From a virus, in the IMG/VR virus record IMGVR_UViG_3300047550_006977, positions 1 to 25,162 of that record: a stretch of 25,162 nt of DNA; one strand, given 5' to 3'. How positions within the stretch are numbered: the stretch's first letter is position 1; each line of letters opens with the position of its first letter. The notes under the pieces were generated by a model that ran no database searches, was not told the DNA's origin, and saw only the letters and a list, made by a program, of their open reading frames with translations. A program made the translations under genes and the position numbers. Positions 1-8,140 of this stretch are shown in pieces.

Positions 1-14
1 AGTTTCAAAACTAG

Positions 15-126
15 CCTTTTTGTGTCTTGCGATGACAGAGGTAGCTTTTTAAGAAAAAGATTTAGCTACAAACTACGCCTTTTTACGTCTAGCAATGACG
101 TGAACCTTTTTAAGCCTGGTCATGAC
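15..126. repeat. Three degenerate copies of a 22-nt repeat
   Basis: Three copies of a 22-base unit lie at 15-36, 78-99 and 105-126. All begin CCTTTTT and end ATGAC, with a variable centre. Copies 1 and 2 share weaker similarity further left, from about 6 and 69. On the minus strand the core reads GTCAT(T/C)GC(T/A)AGAC, which resembles the dispersed GTCATTGC-type repeats common between genes of Rickettsiaceae; that link is from memory. The stretch 1-198 holds no convincing gene. It lies downstream of the last phage gene. Confidence 0.5.
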
Positions 127-198
127 TTTTTTTACCTAATTATATTATAGCAAAAAGACTGCTACTTTTGCAAATCGTACTACTATTTTAGATTTAGC

Positions 199-597
199 TT
201 ATATATCTTCAAGCCCTTGAGCGAGTATTGCTTCAAGCTCTTCTTGTTCTATCCTATCCATTATTTTTTGCCATTTTTCGCCAGTCAGTATAAATATACC
301 TGTCTGATTTGCTCTTAATTGCGTTTTGATTCTTTCACTGCCAAGTGCCAATCTAACCAATCTAATAAAAAGAAATTTGCTATTTGCCATTAAAAGAGCA
401 TTTAGTTTGTTTTCTATTTCTTCTTCGGAAATCACATTTTTAAATAAATCTTCTATGAGTTTGTTAGCAAATTTTAAAATTACTTTATGCTTATTATTTT
501 TGTCTAGGCTTACCTTAACGGTAAAAAACCCTTCAGGGTTTAAAAACATTCCTATAACTGTATAATCATATATTTTTAATTCTTTATTCTCTTGCAT
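199..597 (-). CDS. Small hypothetical protein at the end of the phage operon
   Basis: A 132-residue protein if translation starts at the ATG at 597, which has an AGAAAG ribosome-binding-like site just upstream and sits about 30 bases after the tail-fibre-like gene. Longer starts at 660 (ATG) or 663 (TTG) would overlap the preceding gene and add the hydrophobic stretch AYPLWYLVIKGSYL. The N-terminal half is rich in beta-type residues and lysine; the C-terminal half is helical and ends in an acidic run (EQEELEAILAQGLEDI). No signal peptide or membrane segment is seen with the 597 start. I do not recognise the family. As the last gene of the block it could be a fibre chaperone or accessory protein, but nothing in the sequence proves that. 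Confidence 0.6.
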   Translation of the reverse strand: MQENKELKIYDYTVIGMFLNPEGFFTVKVSLDKNNKHKVILKFANKLIEDLFKNVISEEEIENKLNALLMANSKFLFIRLVRLALGSERIKTQLRANQTGIFILTGEKWQKIMDRIEQEELEAILAQGLEDI

Positions 598-628
598 AAT
601 CTTTCTATCAAATCTTAAATAACTCCCT

Positions 629-1720
629 TTAATTACCAAATACCACAACGGATACGCCATCAAGTACAGGAAGCAAATTACCGAGTGTGTCGGTTGTAAA
701 AATAATAAATTCAGTAGCAGATCTAGACCTAAAGAACACCTGAAATGGTGCTATTACTTCCGTTCCGCGTGCTAATGCCGGTAACACTAAATAATTACCA
801 TCAGGAAAAGGAGTAGCAAACTTCACAACATAAGACCCGTTTGCTCCGCTAACCGAGGCTATATTAAAGCTGCTCTCTATCTGGATATTATTAGTTGGGG
901 CATTATTATCGTAAAAGAAACAATAAGCTTTAGCAGTAGCAGGATTTATAATCTTCCCGGGTACGCTCATATTACCGACATTGTCAATTTGGGTACTGTT
1001 TAAATTGATTACTCCATCATCTACAGTAGCGAGGTTAATATCCTCACTCCCGCTTGCTGTAGTAATCGTATTTACAGCTATTAAGAGATTACCTACATTG
1101 ATACTGGATAACCCAGCTAAAGAATCGGCTAAATTAATAATTACATCGCCGCTAACCCCATCACCGCTTTGCAAGGTTATATTAGAGCCACCGCCTATTT
1201 TTCGAGTTACAAAACTTAATGGAGTATTACCGGTTATTACTAAAAAACCATTCTGTACTTGAGTAGCTAGATTGTTTAAATTATTCAACGAGTCGGCAAT
1301 TTTAAAAATAATGTTACCTGTTGGTGGAGTAACAGTTGAATTTGTAATCTGCAAGCTGTTATTCAGACTTTCTGTAGAAAAGCTTACTATACCACTGCTA
1401 CCACCCCCAAAAGGTATTACCTGCCATATTCCTTTACTGGTTAGATTCTCAGTTAGATATATCTGTATTACTTCCCCTGGAATAATTACGTTAGTTAACG
1501 GCGTTCCATCGTTATATAAGAGGGTAAAGTCTTTTTGCCCGACATTATTAAACAACAGGCTAGTACCGGTTTCTACAGTATTGGCAGGCGGCAAAGTAAT
1601 TGTATATGCATCACTTTCAGAAATCACATTATTAATGTCACTAGCAATCTCCCCTTCAGTGCGTGGATAAGGCCAGGATAGTTTAATGTCGCTATTTAGT
1701 ATGATTTTAGAATAAGACAT
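629..1720 (-). CDS. Tail-fibre-like or spike-like phage structural protein
   Basis: A 363-residue protein rich in Ser, Thr, Asn, Gly and Ile with many short beta-type repeats such as NLADSLAGLSSINVGNLLIAVN and a glycine-rich hinge (FGGGSSG) near residue 104; lysine and charged helical segments are scarce. This composition is typical of phage fibres, spikes and other receptor-binding structural proteins. The N-terminal 90 residues, with a LPPANTVETGTSLLFNN-type segment, look like a small beta domain used in fibres to display repeats. The C-terminal 100 residues (from about PGKIINPATAKAYCFFYD) look like a compact knob. It begins 6 bases after the 151-residue gene, so it belongs to the same operon. 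It is not a major capsid protein by composition. The fibre role is inferred from composition and position only. Confidence 0.55.
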   Translation of the reverse strand: MSYSKIILNSDIKLSWPYPRTEGEIASDINNVISESDAYTITLPPANTVETGTSLLFNNVGQKDFTLLYNDGTPLTNVIIPGEVIQIYLTENLTSKGIWQVIPFGGGSSGIVSFSTESLNNSLQITNSTVTPPTGNIIFKIADSLNNLNNLATQVQNGFLVITGNTPLSFVTRKIGGGSNITLQSGDGVSGDVIINLADSLAGLSSINVGNLLIAVNTITTASGSEDINLATVDDGVINLNSTQIDNVGNMSVPGKIINPATAKAYCFFYDNNAPTNNIQIESSFNIASVSGANGSYVVKFATPFPDGNYLVLPALARGTEVIAPFQVFFRSRSATEFIIFTTDTLGNLLPVLDGVSVVVFGN

Positions 1721-1726
1721 AATATT

Positions 1727-2182
1727 CTACATTGCCCTGTCTGAAAACGGCATGACCGGATTATAGATGTCCGTTTGTACTTTCTGTAAAGTATCACGCA
1801 TTACTCTTATAGCTTTATTTTCGTAATATTCCTGCTCTTTAATCCCGTAACGTTCATCTCTTGCTAAAACAATAGTATCACCGGTAGTAATACAATCATT
1901 TTCCGATCTTAAGTCCCCTCTATAAGTACGTTTGTTTTTAAGCCTATCAGGAGATACGATATACCACTTTTTTGCCAGTAACCTGTTAATACGTTCAGGG
2001 CTATTAAAGGCAAAGTAATATTCTTCCCCTGGTTGCATTATTTCCTCGATTAAAGCCTTGAAAGGACAGGTTGAATCAGTGAACATCAAATCAAAATCAT
2101 TGTTTTCAAGATCATGCTCCCTGATATCTCTATCTACGGACTTAAACTCATTATTTTTATCTTGTTTATATTTAATTGCCAT
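1727..2182 (-). CDS. Hypothetical phage protein, 151 residues
   Basis: The start overlaps the end of the scaffold-like gene by 11 bases, so translation is probably coupled. The protein is mixed charged and soluble, with no signal peptide or membrane segment. The middle (about residues 55-110) contains a well-formed beta-type segment: a KKWYIVSPDRL motif, then GDTIVLARDERYG. This is followed by a helix (ENKAIRVMRDTLQKV) and a short proline-containing tail. Its position after the scaffold is where head decoration, head-completion or capsid genes are usually found, but at 151 residues it is too short for a normal HK97-fold major capsid protein. I do not recognise the family. Confidence 0.65.
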   Translation of the reverse strand: MAIKYKQDKNNEFKSVDRDIREHDLENNDFDLMFTDSTCPFKALIEEIMQPGEEYYFAFNSPERINRLLAKKWYIVSPDRLKNKRTYRGDLRSENDCITTGDTIVLARDERYGIKEQEYYENKAIRVMRDTLQKVQTDIYNPVMPFSDRAM

Positions 2183-3152
2183 TTTTTGACCTCATTTCCT
2201 TATTATGTTTATCTAGAAGCTCACGATATCTCTCATAAGACATACCGAAAGCAAGTGCTGCCTTTTTCTCTCTCTCGCTTAATTCCCTTGTTTTTGGATC
2301 AGGGACCCCTTCCATAGGTGCACGGCTGCGAACCGCCCCAAAATGTTTGGCAGGAGTTGTAGTCGTATCCTGTGCTTTTAAATTATCGATATACTCATCT
2401 ATCATGCTGTAATAACCACCTCCGCCTATTAGATGTGCTTTATTGGTAGTCTGGTATTTACGATCCAGCTTTCTAATAAATGATAAAACCTGACCCGCCA
2501 GCTTTTCATCATACTCGGGGGCGTTTCTATCTACTTCGGGATTACTTTCAAGCCAGCTATATAATCTATCCTCATATTCTTTTGCCCGAACCTGATTAAG
2601 ATGTTCTTCGGAATATTCTTCTTTAGGAAAACTTGCTATTCTAGATGCCTCATTCAAAGCGTGGGTCGCCTTTGAAATCTCAGCTGTAGCTCTGCTAACT
2701 CCAGCAGCATCTCCGCTCTCTAAAGCTAACTGCAACCTTGCCTGAGCCATTTCAAGTTCGCCGGCAACATTGTTCTTATAATGGGTAGAACCGGTATTTA
2801 TAGCTTGACGGAGCATTTGTTCCATTTGCAGTTTTTCTTGCTGTAACTGTTCTAAACGCTCGGCCATTGCCGCCTTTTCTTCACGTTCTTTTTTTAATTT
2901 AGACCAGTATTTTTCCTTGTCTTTGTCAGGCGTAGAGGTTTTAGCAGGCTTTTCTTCTTTTTCGGGAACATCTGCAGGACGTTCGCTTTTATCATCTTCG
3001 CCCTCTAATCCTTGAGACCCTTGCTCCGGTTCTGCAGTAGCAGTTTGATCTTCTTTATCCTCGCCCTTCTCGTCCTTATTTTCGGCTATTTCTTTTAAAG
3101 GCGGAATAGCGGAGTTTAAGTCGCTTGTATTTTCAATATCTATTTTAAACAT
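2172..3152 (-). CDS. Scaffold-like capsid assembly protein
   Basis: A 326-residue, highly charged protein. Residues 1-80 are acidic and low complexity (Glu, Asp, Lys, Pro). A coiled coil follows at about 85-125, beginning KYWSKLKKEREEKAAMAERL, then a mostly helical region, and a C-terminal helix with the pattern LSEREKKAALAFGMSYERY. An acidic disordered start, central coiled coil and a basic helical C-terminus that binds the coat are the usual signs of phage scaffolding proteins, which direct prohead assembly and are then lost or cleaved. The gene is 4 bases after the GroES-like gene and overlaps the next one by 11 bases. What is missing is the major capsid gene that normally follows a scaffold. 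Assignment is by architecture and order, not by a recognised signature. Confidence 0.6.
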   Translation of the reverse strand: MFKIDIENTSDLNSAIPPLKEIAENKDEKGEDKEDQTATAEPEQGSQGLEGEDDKSERPADVPEKEEKPAKTSTPDKDKEKYWSKLKKEREEKAAMAERLEQLQQEKLQMEQMLRQAINTGSTHYKNNVAGELEMAQARLQLALESGDAAGVSRATAEISKATHALNEASRIASFPKEEYSEEHLNQVRAKEYEDRLYSWLESNPEVDRNAPEYDEKLAGQVLSFIRKLDRKYQTTNKAHLIGGGGYYSMIDEYIDNLKAQDTTTTPAKHFGAVRSRAPMEGVPDPKTRELSEREKKAALAFGMSYERYRELLDKHNKEMRSKNGN

Positions 3153-3156
3153 ATTC

Positions 3157-3585
3157 TTACCTTGATACTTTTGATGGATTATCGACTAGCAGTTTGATTT
3201 TAAAATCTTCTACCATAATTATCGGCTCACCCTCATATTTTGATTGCAGAGATGAACCACGGGGGAATATGACCCAGTCTCCCTCTTTTACATAAGGGCC
3301 GCTCGGAAACTGATCGCCCTTATAACTATCTGGGCCAAGTTTCAATACCATCCCGACCATTGAGTTGTATTCCAGATCATCCTGGACGGCGCTCGGTGGT
3401 TTTATAATTCCTCCTCTTGTAACCTCTTCAACAGGTGGTTTGTAAATAAGAATTAATACATTGATTCCGGTAACCGATACTTCCCGAAATCTTTTAATCA
3501 TTGCTTTCTTATCAAAAATTGATAGATCAATTCCCAAAGTTTTAAAATCTTCCGCCTTGTAATTGGCTATTTCATGGTTAATCAT
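3157..3585 (-). CDS. GroES-like (cpn10-fold) phage protein
   Basis: A 142-residue protein whose residues from about 40 to 135 follow the GroES pattern: a VLILIYKPPVEEVTRGGIIKP strand-loop (residues 43-63, matching the family's ...T.GGI.LP), GMVLKLGP (78-85, matching V..VGPG) and VKEGDWVIFPRG (99-110, matching VK.GD.VLF). The first 35 residues are an extra N-terminal extension not found in bacterial GroES. Phage cpn10 proteins, such as T4 gp31, replace host GroES so that GroEL can fold a large capsid protein. Its position between portal and scaffold genes fits a head-folding role. The gene overlaps the preceding 74-residue gene by 8 bases. The bacterial housekeeping groES is normally next to groEL, which is absent here. 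Confidence 0.7.
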   Translation of the reverse strand: MINHEIANYKAEDFKTLGIDLSIFDKKAMIKRFREVSVTGINVLILIYKPPVEEVTRGGIIKPPSAVQDDLEYNSMVGMVLKLGPDSYKGDQFPSGPYVKEGDWVIFPRGSSLQSKYEGEPIIMVEDFKIKLLVDNPSKVSR

Positions 3586-3802
3586 TGTTATTTACCTCTA
3601 TTATGTGCCTGTTAAAGAGTTCAAGGGAGCTCTCAAGTCCTTCAATTAATCCCACGTGATATTTGTAATCCTCTAGCGTAGAAATTGATGCCGGATTACT
3701 TAAAATACGCCTGTATCTATCAATCTCAGCCTCAATATTTCCTATAAAACCAGAGGTAAAAGAACCTCGGCTATAGATATTATTTCGGTTTATTCCAATC
3801 AT
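3578..3802 (-). CDS. Small hypothetical phage protein, 74 residues
   Basis: The start ATG overlaps the TGA of the upstream 57-residue gene (ATGA), and its end overlaps the GroES-like gene by 8 bases, so three genes are linked in a translationally coupled chain. The protein is soluble, with a helical C-terminal part (IDRYRRILSNPASI, then YHVGLIEGLESSLELFNRH). No signal peptide, membrane segment or recognisable motif is visible. Its place between portal and GroES-like genes suggests a head-assembly accessory role, but the function is unknown. Confidence 0.65.
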   Translation of the reverse strand: MIGINRNNIYSRGSFTSGFIGNIEAEIDRYRRILSNPASISTLEDYKYHVGLIEGLESSLELFNRHIIEVNNND

Positions 3803-3972
3803 TTACTACTCTTCCCCATATTTCTAGGTTTCACCGCCGCTCTACTTTTTGTAGCTACATCTTTTCTAATTTTAGCAGCGCCACCGGCAGCATATTTGTT
3901 GCAGCTTTCGCTTCGCTCTTTAGCTCTTTCCTGCATTTGGCGAGTAGCGAACTCTCTTTTTTGTCTATCCAT
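3799..3972 (-). CDS. Very small basic phage protein, 57 residues
   Basis: An open frame from ATG at 3972 to TGA at 3799 fills the only gap between the portal gene and the 74-residue gene. It overlaps the portal stop by 8 bases and shares ATGA with the next start, the same coupling style as its neighbours. The product is strongly basic (many Lys and Arg), begins MDRQKREFATRQMQERAKER, contains an Ala/Gly-rich middle and ends with a Lys/Arg/Ser tail. This suits a nucleic-acid-binding or capsid-lining peptide, but no family is recognised. An upstream AGGAG-like stretch (complement of 3979-3984, inside the portal frame) could serve as its ribosome-binding site. Confidence 0.6.
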   Translation of the reverse strand: MDRQKREFATRQMQERAKERSESCNKYAAGGAAKIRKDVATKSRAAVKPRNMGKSSK

Positions 3973-6280
3973 AAATAATCTCCTCTTTGTTTGGCGTGGA
4001 TGAAATTTGCGACCGTAGCGCTTCTACTTGAGCCTTTAACTCAGCTTCTTTTGCTTTGTACTCAAGCTTTAGTAATTCAAGCTCGTTCTTAGTACTCATT
4101 TCCTGTTCCTTAGTTAACGTATCTATTACTTTTTCTTTCTCGTTTAGCTCTATTTTTAAAAGTTCAATTTGATATTTCTGCTCGGCAAGTTGTTGTTGTT
4201 CAGCTGCTTTTAACTCGGCCAAATACTTCTCTTGTTCCAGTTTTTCCTTATCGAGCTCGATACTCATTTGCGTCTTATAGCCGTCAGCTTCAATATTTAA
4301 GTGAGCTAGCCGTTCTTTTGACTCTACTTCAAGTTTTCGTTGCTCAATGTCAGCAATCTGAACCTGCAGAGCCGGGTCTATAGGTTGCTCCTGCTGCTGC
4401 TCCGGCTGGATTTGAGGAAGTAGTATCTTATCAATATCGTTAATCCCTAGGGCTTGATATACTTTTAAATATACCTCTCTCATGTTATGTAGCTCAGGGC
4501 TACTGCTAGCTAACTTTAAAATACTTTCTGCCTTGATTATTCGCTGCGTAGAAGATTCAACGGACGGATCAGATACGGGTATGACCTTTAAGCTTTCTTT
4601 ATCTAGAGGTAGAGACGGTAAATTGAATATTTTATAAAAGAGTTGTAGCTCTTCACTAAAACTACTATGGACTGTTCTCATTATTGCCGATTGCATCCGA
4701 TTTGATACTTCAAGCAAAGCAATGGTAGTACCGACAGGCGTATTCTGATTATTTTCAGCTAGCCCCGCTTCGCTCGCGGATGCTAGCTCCTGTGTCTGAG
4801 CAGTTATCCGGTTAATATATTCAAGTAAAGCAGGAGAAGGCCCATTATAAGGAAGCGGCATGATTGAATCACGCAAGGACAAATTACCCGTTTCAACAGT
4901 TACAAATTGCCCAGGTAATATCGTTAAATCATTATTAGTAGTCTTTATTCCCTTGGACTTCATCCCTCCCGGGAAATTCTGAAAAATAGCTGCGTCAATT
5001 GCCATTTGTTGCATGGAAGTTAAGCTCTTTGAATTAGAGCCGAGTATTTGAGCAAGACCTAGTCCAAAAACATCAAACCCGGGGAATAAGTTATAATGAA
5101 TAAAGCAGTTAATCCTTGTTCTGGTTAGGTCATCCTCATCCCAGTTTGGCGTAAGTGATACGATCTGATTACTGCTGCCGCATCTGGTAATAACATAAGG
5201 TAGTGGTATGCTGTAATCCTCAAGCGAAGAGCTATCATCAAAAAAATCATTTAAAACCAGATATTCGTGTGTTTCATAAAAGGGAAAACGGGAACCGGTC
5301 GGATCAACCTGTTTTTGCTCATTTTCATCCTTTGCTTCTTCGCCCTCGCTACTACCTAGGTTATCTAGGTAATCAAGGTCAAGTTTAGAAAATATCCCGC
5401 TATTCATATTAAAGATGATTTCTCTTTTTGAGAGATATCTAATATGGGTCAGACGATTTGATTCGGTAATACTTGAGCAGTTATTATCAAATAAAAAGTC
5501 CTCAGGCATGATAAACCGGCTCAAGGGCTTACCTGTAATAGGATCGTAGTAGATTTTACGGAATACACACCCATAAAGAATCAGATATAACAGGAACCGA
5601 TCGTAATCGGGATAAAAACCTTTATCTTCGACAGTTAAATACTCGTTTAAAATATCCCTAACCATCTCGCCTTTTAATTCGTAGTCTTCCTCCACACTTA
5701 TATCGGTTCTAAATCCTACAGGACCGGTAGCGGGTAATAACTCAGAGCGCAGCGTTGCCCAGAGCCGAAGCACGCTACTTGAGAAAGTAGTATCGTAAGT
5801 CTTAACCTGCGCGCTGTTTCCAATAGAAGAATTGGATTTACGAATGCTCCCATTATCTCCATCTTGTATTTCCTCAATTTTAAAGCCGAGCAGATTTTTA
5901 GCCTTTTCAATTATATCAAGCCAGGGTGCGCGATTTTTCTTATCTTTCTCAGTTACCTCTTTTAGGTAAGCAGCTATTTTATCCCTGACTGCTTCTGGTA
6001 TCTGACTTGCAAAATTACTATTAAACGGAGTAGTAGCCTGCTCTAATTCTTCCACCTCGTTATCCATACGTGATAAGATTTGCTCCTCTAAAGATAAAAG
6101 AGGATCATCCATTGCTTCGGGAAGTTCTAATTCCTCAGACAAAATACCCATATCTTCTTCTGGTGGAATTTGTTCCTCTATAGGTAATTCTTGAGTAAGA
6201 TTTAGAGATTCAGGCTCTAAATTCTCTAGCACAGATAAATCAGGATTAATCTTTCTTTTTTGCTTTCTTCTTGCTGCCAT
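3965..6280 (-). CDS. Phage portal protein
   Basis: A 771-residue protein placed directly after the large terminase, the normal position of a portal. The terminase stop and this ATG share bases (TAATG). Residues 1-95 are an acidic, Glu/Leu-rich tail. The core from about 95 to 620 carries portal-like features: an N-terminal helical segment, a WATLRSELLP stretch, a YLILYGCVFRKIYYDPITGK beta wing, and a segment near residues 505-535 (NTPVGTTIALLEVSNRM then a long helix) that is very typical of portal proteins of podovirus-like phages. Residues from about 640 to 760 are a long Glu/Lys/Leu coiled coil that most portals lack. The portal forms the dodecameric ring through which DNA is packaged and onto which the head-tail connector docks. 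The coiled-coil tail could extend into the capsid or contact scaffold. Confidence 0.85.
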   Translation of the reverse strand: MAARRKQKRKINPDLSVLENLEPESLNLTQELPIEEQIPPEEDMGILSEELELPEAMDDPLLSLEEQILSRMDNEVEELEQATTPFNSNFASQIPEAVRDKIAAYLKEVTEKDKKNRAPWLDIIEKAKNLLGFKIEEIQDGDNGSIRKSNSSIGNSAQVKTYDTTFSSSVLRLWATLRSELLPATGPVGFRTDISVEEDYELKGEMVRDILNEYLTVEDKGFYPDYDRFLLYLILYGCVFRKIYYDPITGKPLSRFIMPEDFLFDNNCSSITESNRLTHIRYLSKREIIFNMNSGIFSKLDLDYLDNLGSSEGEEAKDENEQKQVDPTGSRFPFYETHEYLVLNDFFDDSSSLEDYSIPLPYVITRCGSSNQIVSLTPNWDEDDLTRTRINCFIHYNLFPGFDVFGLGLAQILGSNSKSLTSMQQMAIDAAIFQNFPGGMKSKGIKTTNNDLTILPGQFVTVETGNLSLRDSIMPLPYNGPSPALLEYINRITAQTQELASASEAGLAENNQNTPVGTTIALLEVSNRMQSAIMRTVHSSFSEELQLFYKIFNLPSLPLDKESLKVIPVSDPSVESSTQRIIKAESILKLASSSPELHNMREVYLKVYQALGINDIDKILLPQIQPEQQQEQPIDPALQVQIADIEQRKLEVESKERLAHLNIEADGYKTQMSIELDKEKLEQEKYLAELKAAEQQQLAEQKYQIELLKIELNEKEKVIDTLTKEQEMSTKNELELLKLEYKAKEAELKAQVEALRSQISSTPNKEEIIYG

Positions 6281-7911
6281 TAGTATAATTGCTTGCGTTT
6301 AGTAATGGTTTCATCTTCCTTAACATCGCTTGTATGGGTTAAAGCATCAAAGTCTCGGAGGTACAAAATTGCCTGTGTCATCGAGTCAACGAGGTCTTTT
6401 GACTCCCCGTTTGGACAGGTTATCACTGTTTCTAAAAACTCTTCGGCAAACGGAGTTAGCCTTTCAGGGTTTTTCTCTTCAGTAAATAAGTATACAAGCC
6501 CGCACTCAATAAACGGCGCTGCTCTCTGTACTCTTGCATTCTTATCGCCTTTTGGCACATACCCTATAGCAGGAATCCCTCCTAGTCTTAGATCACGTAT
6601 TAAGGGATCGCCAGTTGCCTTTGCTTCTATTAAACAACAATCAACAGTTCTTTGAGCAGGCATTGGGTTTTTAAGCTCACCTGTATCTTTATAATCCTTG
6701 GCAAGGCGCTGTGCTCTAGCTCGAAGCTCGGGGTAGCCTACACGACCCCGCCAACTAGAGAGTAGCATCATCCTAAATAGCTCATCCTCGGATTTTTCAC
6801 CCCATACTCCCCAGGTAGTACAGGCAGAATATGCAGCTGTTGGTTCATCAGAAATTGCCGTATCCCAGCTTTGCAATATGTAATCAAATTTAGGCTTAAT
6901 CGGGCTAGTCCAGAACTTAAACCATTTTTTCTTGAGGATTCCGCCGCCAATTGGAGATGGTCTTTGCTGGCATTGCCCTGCATATCCATAAGAGCCGAGT
7001 AACTTCTTTAACTCATTTACTTGCTTCTCGCCAAAACGTAAGTCATTAAGCACCTCTCCCTCGCAGCTGCGAGGGTCTTCCCAAATAACCTGATCTATGC
7101 CAAGCGGTACTGTTATACACTTCCGTTTTTCTTCAAATTCCAGTGGTAGCACTAATTCTACCCAGTCGCTGTCGCTATCGTTTTTTCTGATATAACCGGT
7201 TAGATCGTTCTCGTGCGTTCTTTGCTGGACAACTATTCGGCAGTCATTAGCTGGGTTATTTGAACGGGTAGACATTCTTTGCGTCCACCAGTTAATTACG
7301 TTCTCACGTTTTATTTCAGATAAGTCCCCCGGGTCGTTAGGGTCATCAATGATAATGATTGAACCTCCCTTACCGACAGTTTTAGATACTACGCTTGTTG
7401 ATTGCCGGTAGCCTGTTTTGGTATTCTGGAAAAAGCTCTTAACGTTCTGGTCTCTAAGAAGAGGGAATCTATATCCCCAATTATCCTGATACCAATTGCT
7501 CTCGAGTAAAGATCTGTTTTTCTGCGCATGCTCAAGGCTTAAGGAATTAACGCAGGATACAGTTAAAAACCGCTCACTAGGGTTATGTATCCACACCCAC
7601 GCAGGAAAAGCTACCGATATTAAATTGGTTTTACCAGTGCGAGGCGGAACATTAATGATCAGCTTTCTTATTTGCCGCGCGTAAACCGCCTCTAAATGCT
7701 CTGCTATTGCCCTTATATGCCAACTATCAACATAAGGCATATTACCTTCAATATAAGGCCATGCTGCCTTAAAAAACTCATATAAAGAGCCTTCGCTATT
7801 TGCTACTTGCTCCTCTATCTGCAATACCTTATCCAAGTAATTCCGCTCTAAGCTAGACATAAAAGCCGGGATTAGTTGCGGTAATTTTATATGATCAGAA
7901 TTGTGTTTCAT
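6280..7911 (-). CDS. Phage terminase large subunit
   Basis: A 543-residue DNA-packaging motor protein. The ATPase domain has Walker A VPPRTGKTN (residues 88-96, K94) and Walker B SIIIIDD (184-190) after an RQST.VSKTVGKGGS stretch typical of TIGR01630-type large terminases. The C-terminal RNase H-like nuclease domain shows the expected acidic residues: D350 in LQSWDTA, E429 in CLIEAKATG and D509 in KDLVDSMTQA. All motor and nuclease residues are present, so the gene looks functional. It is the first gene of the minus-strand phage operon, 14 bases downstream of an AGGA ribosome-binding-like site. No small terminase gene is visible upstream, where the divergent toxin operon begins. Confidence 0.92.
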   Translation of the reverse strand: MKHNSDHIKLPQLIPAFMSSLERNYLDKVLQIEEQVANSEGSLYEFFKAAWPYIEGNMPYVDSWHIRAIAEHLEAVYARQIRKLIINVPPRTGKTNLISVAFPAWVWIHNPSERFLTVSCVNSLSLEHAQKNRSLLESNWYQDNWGYRFPLLRDQNVKSFFQNTKTGYRQSTSVVSKTVGKGGSIIIIDDPNDPGDLSEIKRENVINWWTQRMSTRSNNPANDCRIVVQQRTHENDLTGYIRKNDSDSDWVELVLPLEFEEKRKCITVPLGIDQVIWEDPRSCEGEVLNDLRFGEKQVNELKKLLGSYGYAGQCQQRPSPIGGGILKKKWFKFWTSPIKPKFDYILQSWDTAISDEPTAAYSACTTWGVWGEKSEDELFRMMLLSSWRGRVGYPELRARAQRLAKDYKDTGELKNPMPAQRTVDCCLIEAKATGDPLIRDLRLGGIPAIGYVPKGDKNARVQRAAPFIECGLVYLFTEEKNPERLTPFAEEFLETVITCPNGESKDLVDSMTQAILYLRDFDALTHTSDVKEDETITKRKQLY

Positions 7912-7941
7912 GTGCGTTAACTATTTCCTTTACTTAAAATA

Positions 7942-7950
7942 ATTATAACA
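7942..7950 (-). promoter_or_regulatory. Extended -10 promoter of the phage operon
   Basis: On the minus strand this reads TGTTATAAT, a perfect TATAAT box with the upstream TG of an extended -10 element. Only a weak -35 (TCAAGA) lies at the right spacing. The predicted transcript would begin near 7935 and reach an AAAGGAAA ribosome-binding-like site (7924-7931) before the terminase ATG at 7911. It is the only good promoter-like site seen for the nine-gene minus-strand block. Confidence 0.5.
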
Positions 7951-8079
7951 CACTACTTTTTAATCTTGATTTTCCCGTACTTTTTTAGATTAAATGCTTT
8001 CTCCATATAGTTCGGAGTATAGACAGAATTTTTTATTTGACTTGAATTCTGCAACCTCCTAATCTTTAAAAAGTTACTT

Positions 8080-8140
8080 GGGGTTGAATATTCCTATCCT
8101 TGGGATAAACCCCTCTGGGGTAACGTTTTTTACGTAACCC
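8080..8140 (+). promoter_or_regulatory. Leader with mutually exclusive hairpins before the TPR gene
   Basis: Three stems can form. The first pairs 8080-8085 (GGGGTT) with 8108-8113 (AACCCC), with an inner TATCC/GGATA stem. The second pairs 8118-8126 with 8132-8140 (GGGTAACGT against ACGTAACCC, one mismatch, five-base T loop). The third pairs 8109-8113 with 8117-8121 (ACCCC-TCT-GGGGT) and competes with both. A weak promoter-like TTGACT lies at 8037-8042 upstream. The second hairpin is followed by an A/T-rich stretch but not by a clean T run, so it may be an attenuator, a leader structure or a protein-binding site. The rest of the 7912-8192 gap is AT-rich with nothing else recognised. Confidence 0.4.

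Noticed and set aside
150-171. Hairpin GCAAAA/TTTTGC downstream of the phage operon as a terminator
   Set aside because: The stem is short and AT-rich and lacks a T run after it on the minus strand, so it cannot be called with confidence.
598-663. N-terminal extension of the last phage gene (TTG at 663 or ATG at 660)
   Set aside because: It overlaps the fibre-like gene and adds no clear domain, whereas the ATG at 597 has a ribosome-binding-like AGAAAG upstream.
629-1720. Major capsid protein
   Set aside because: The composition is Ser/Thr/Asn/Gly-rich with repeated beta segments and a glycine hinge, unlike an HK97-fold capsid; it fits a fibre better.
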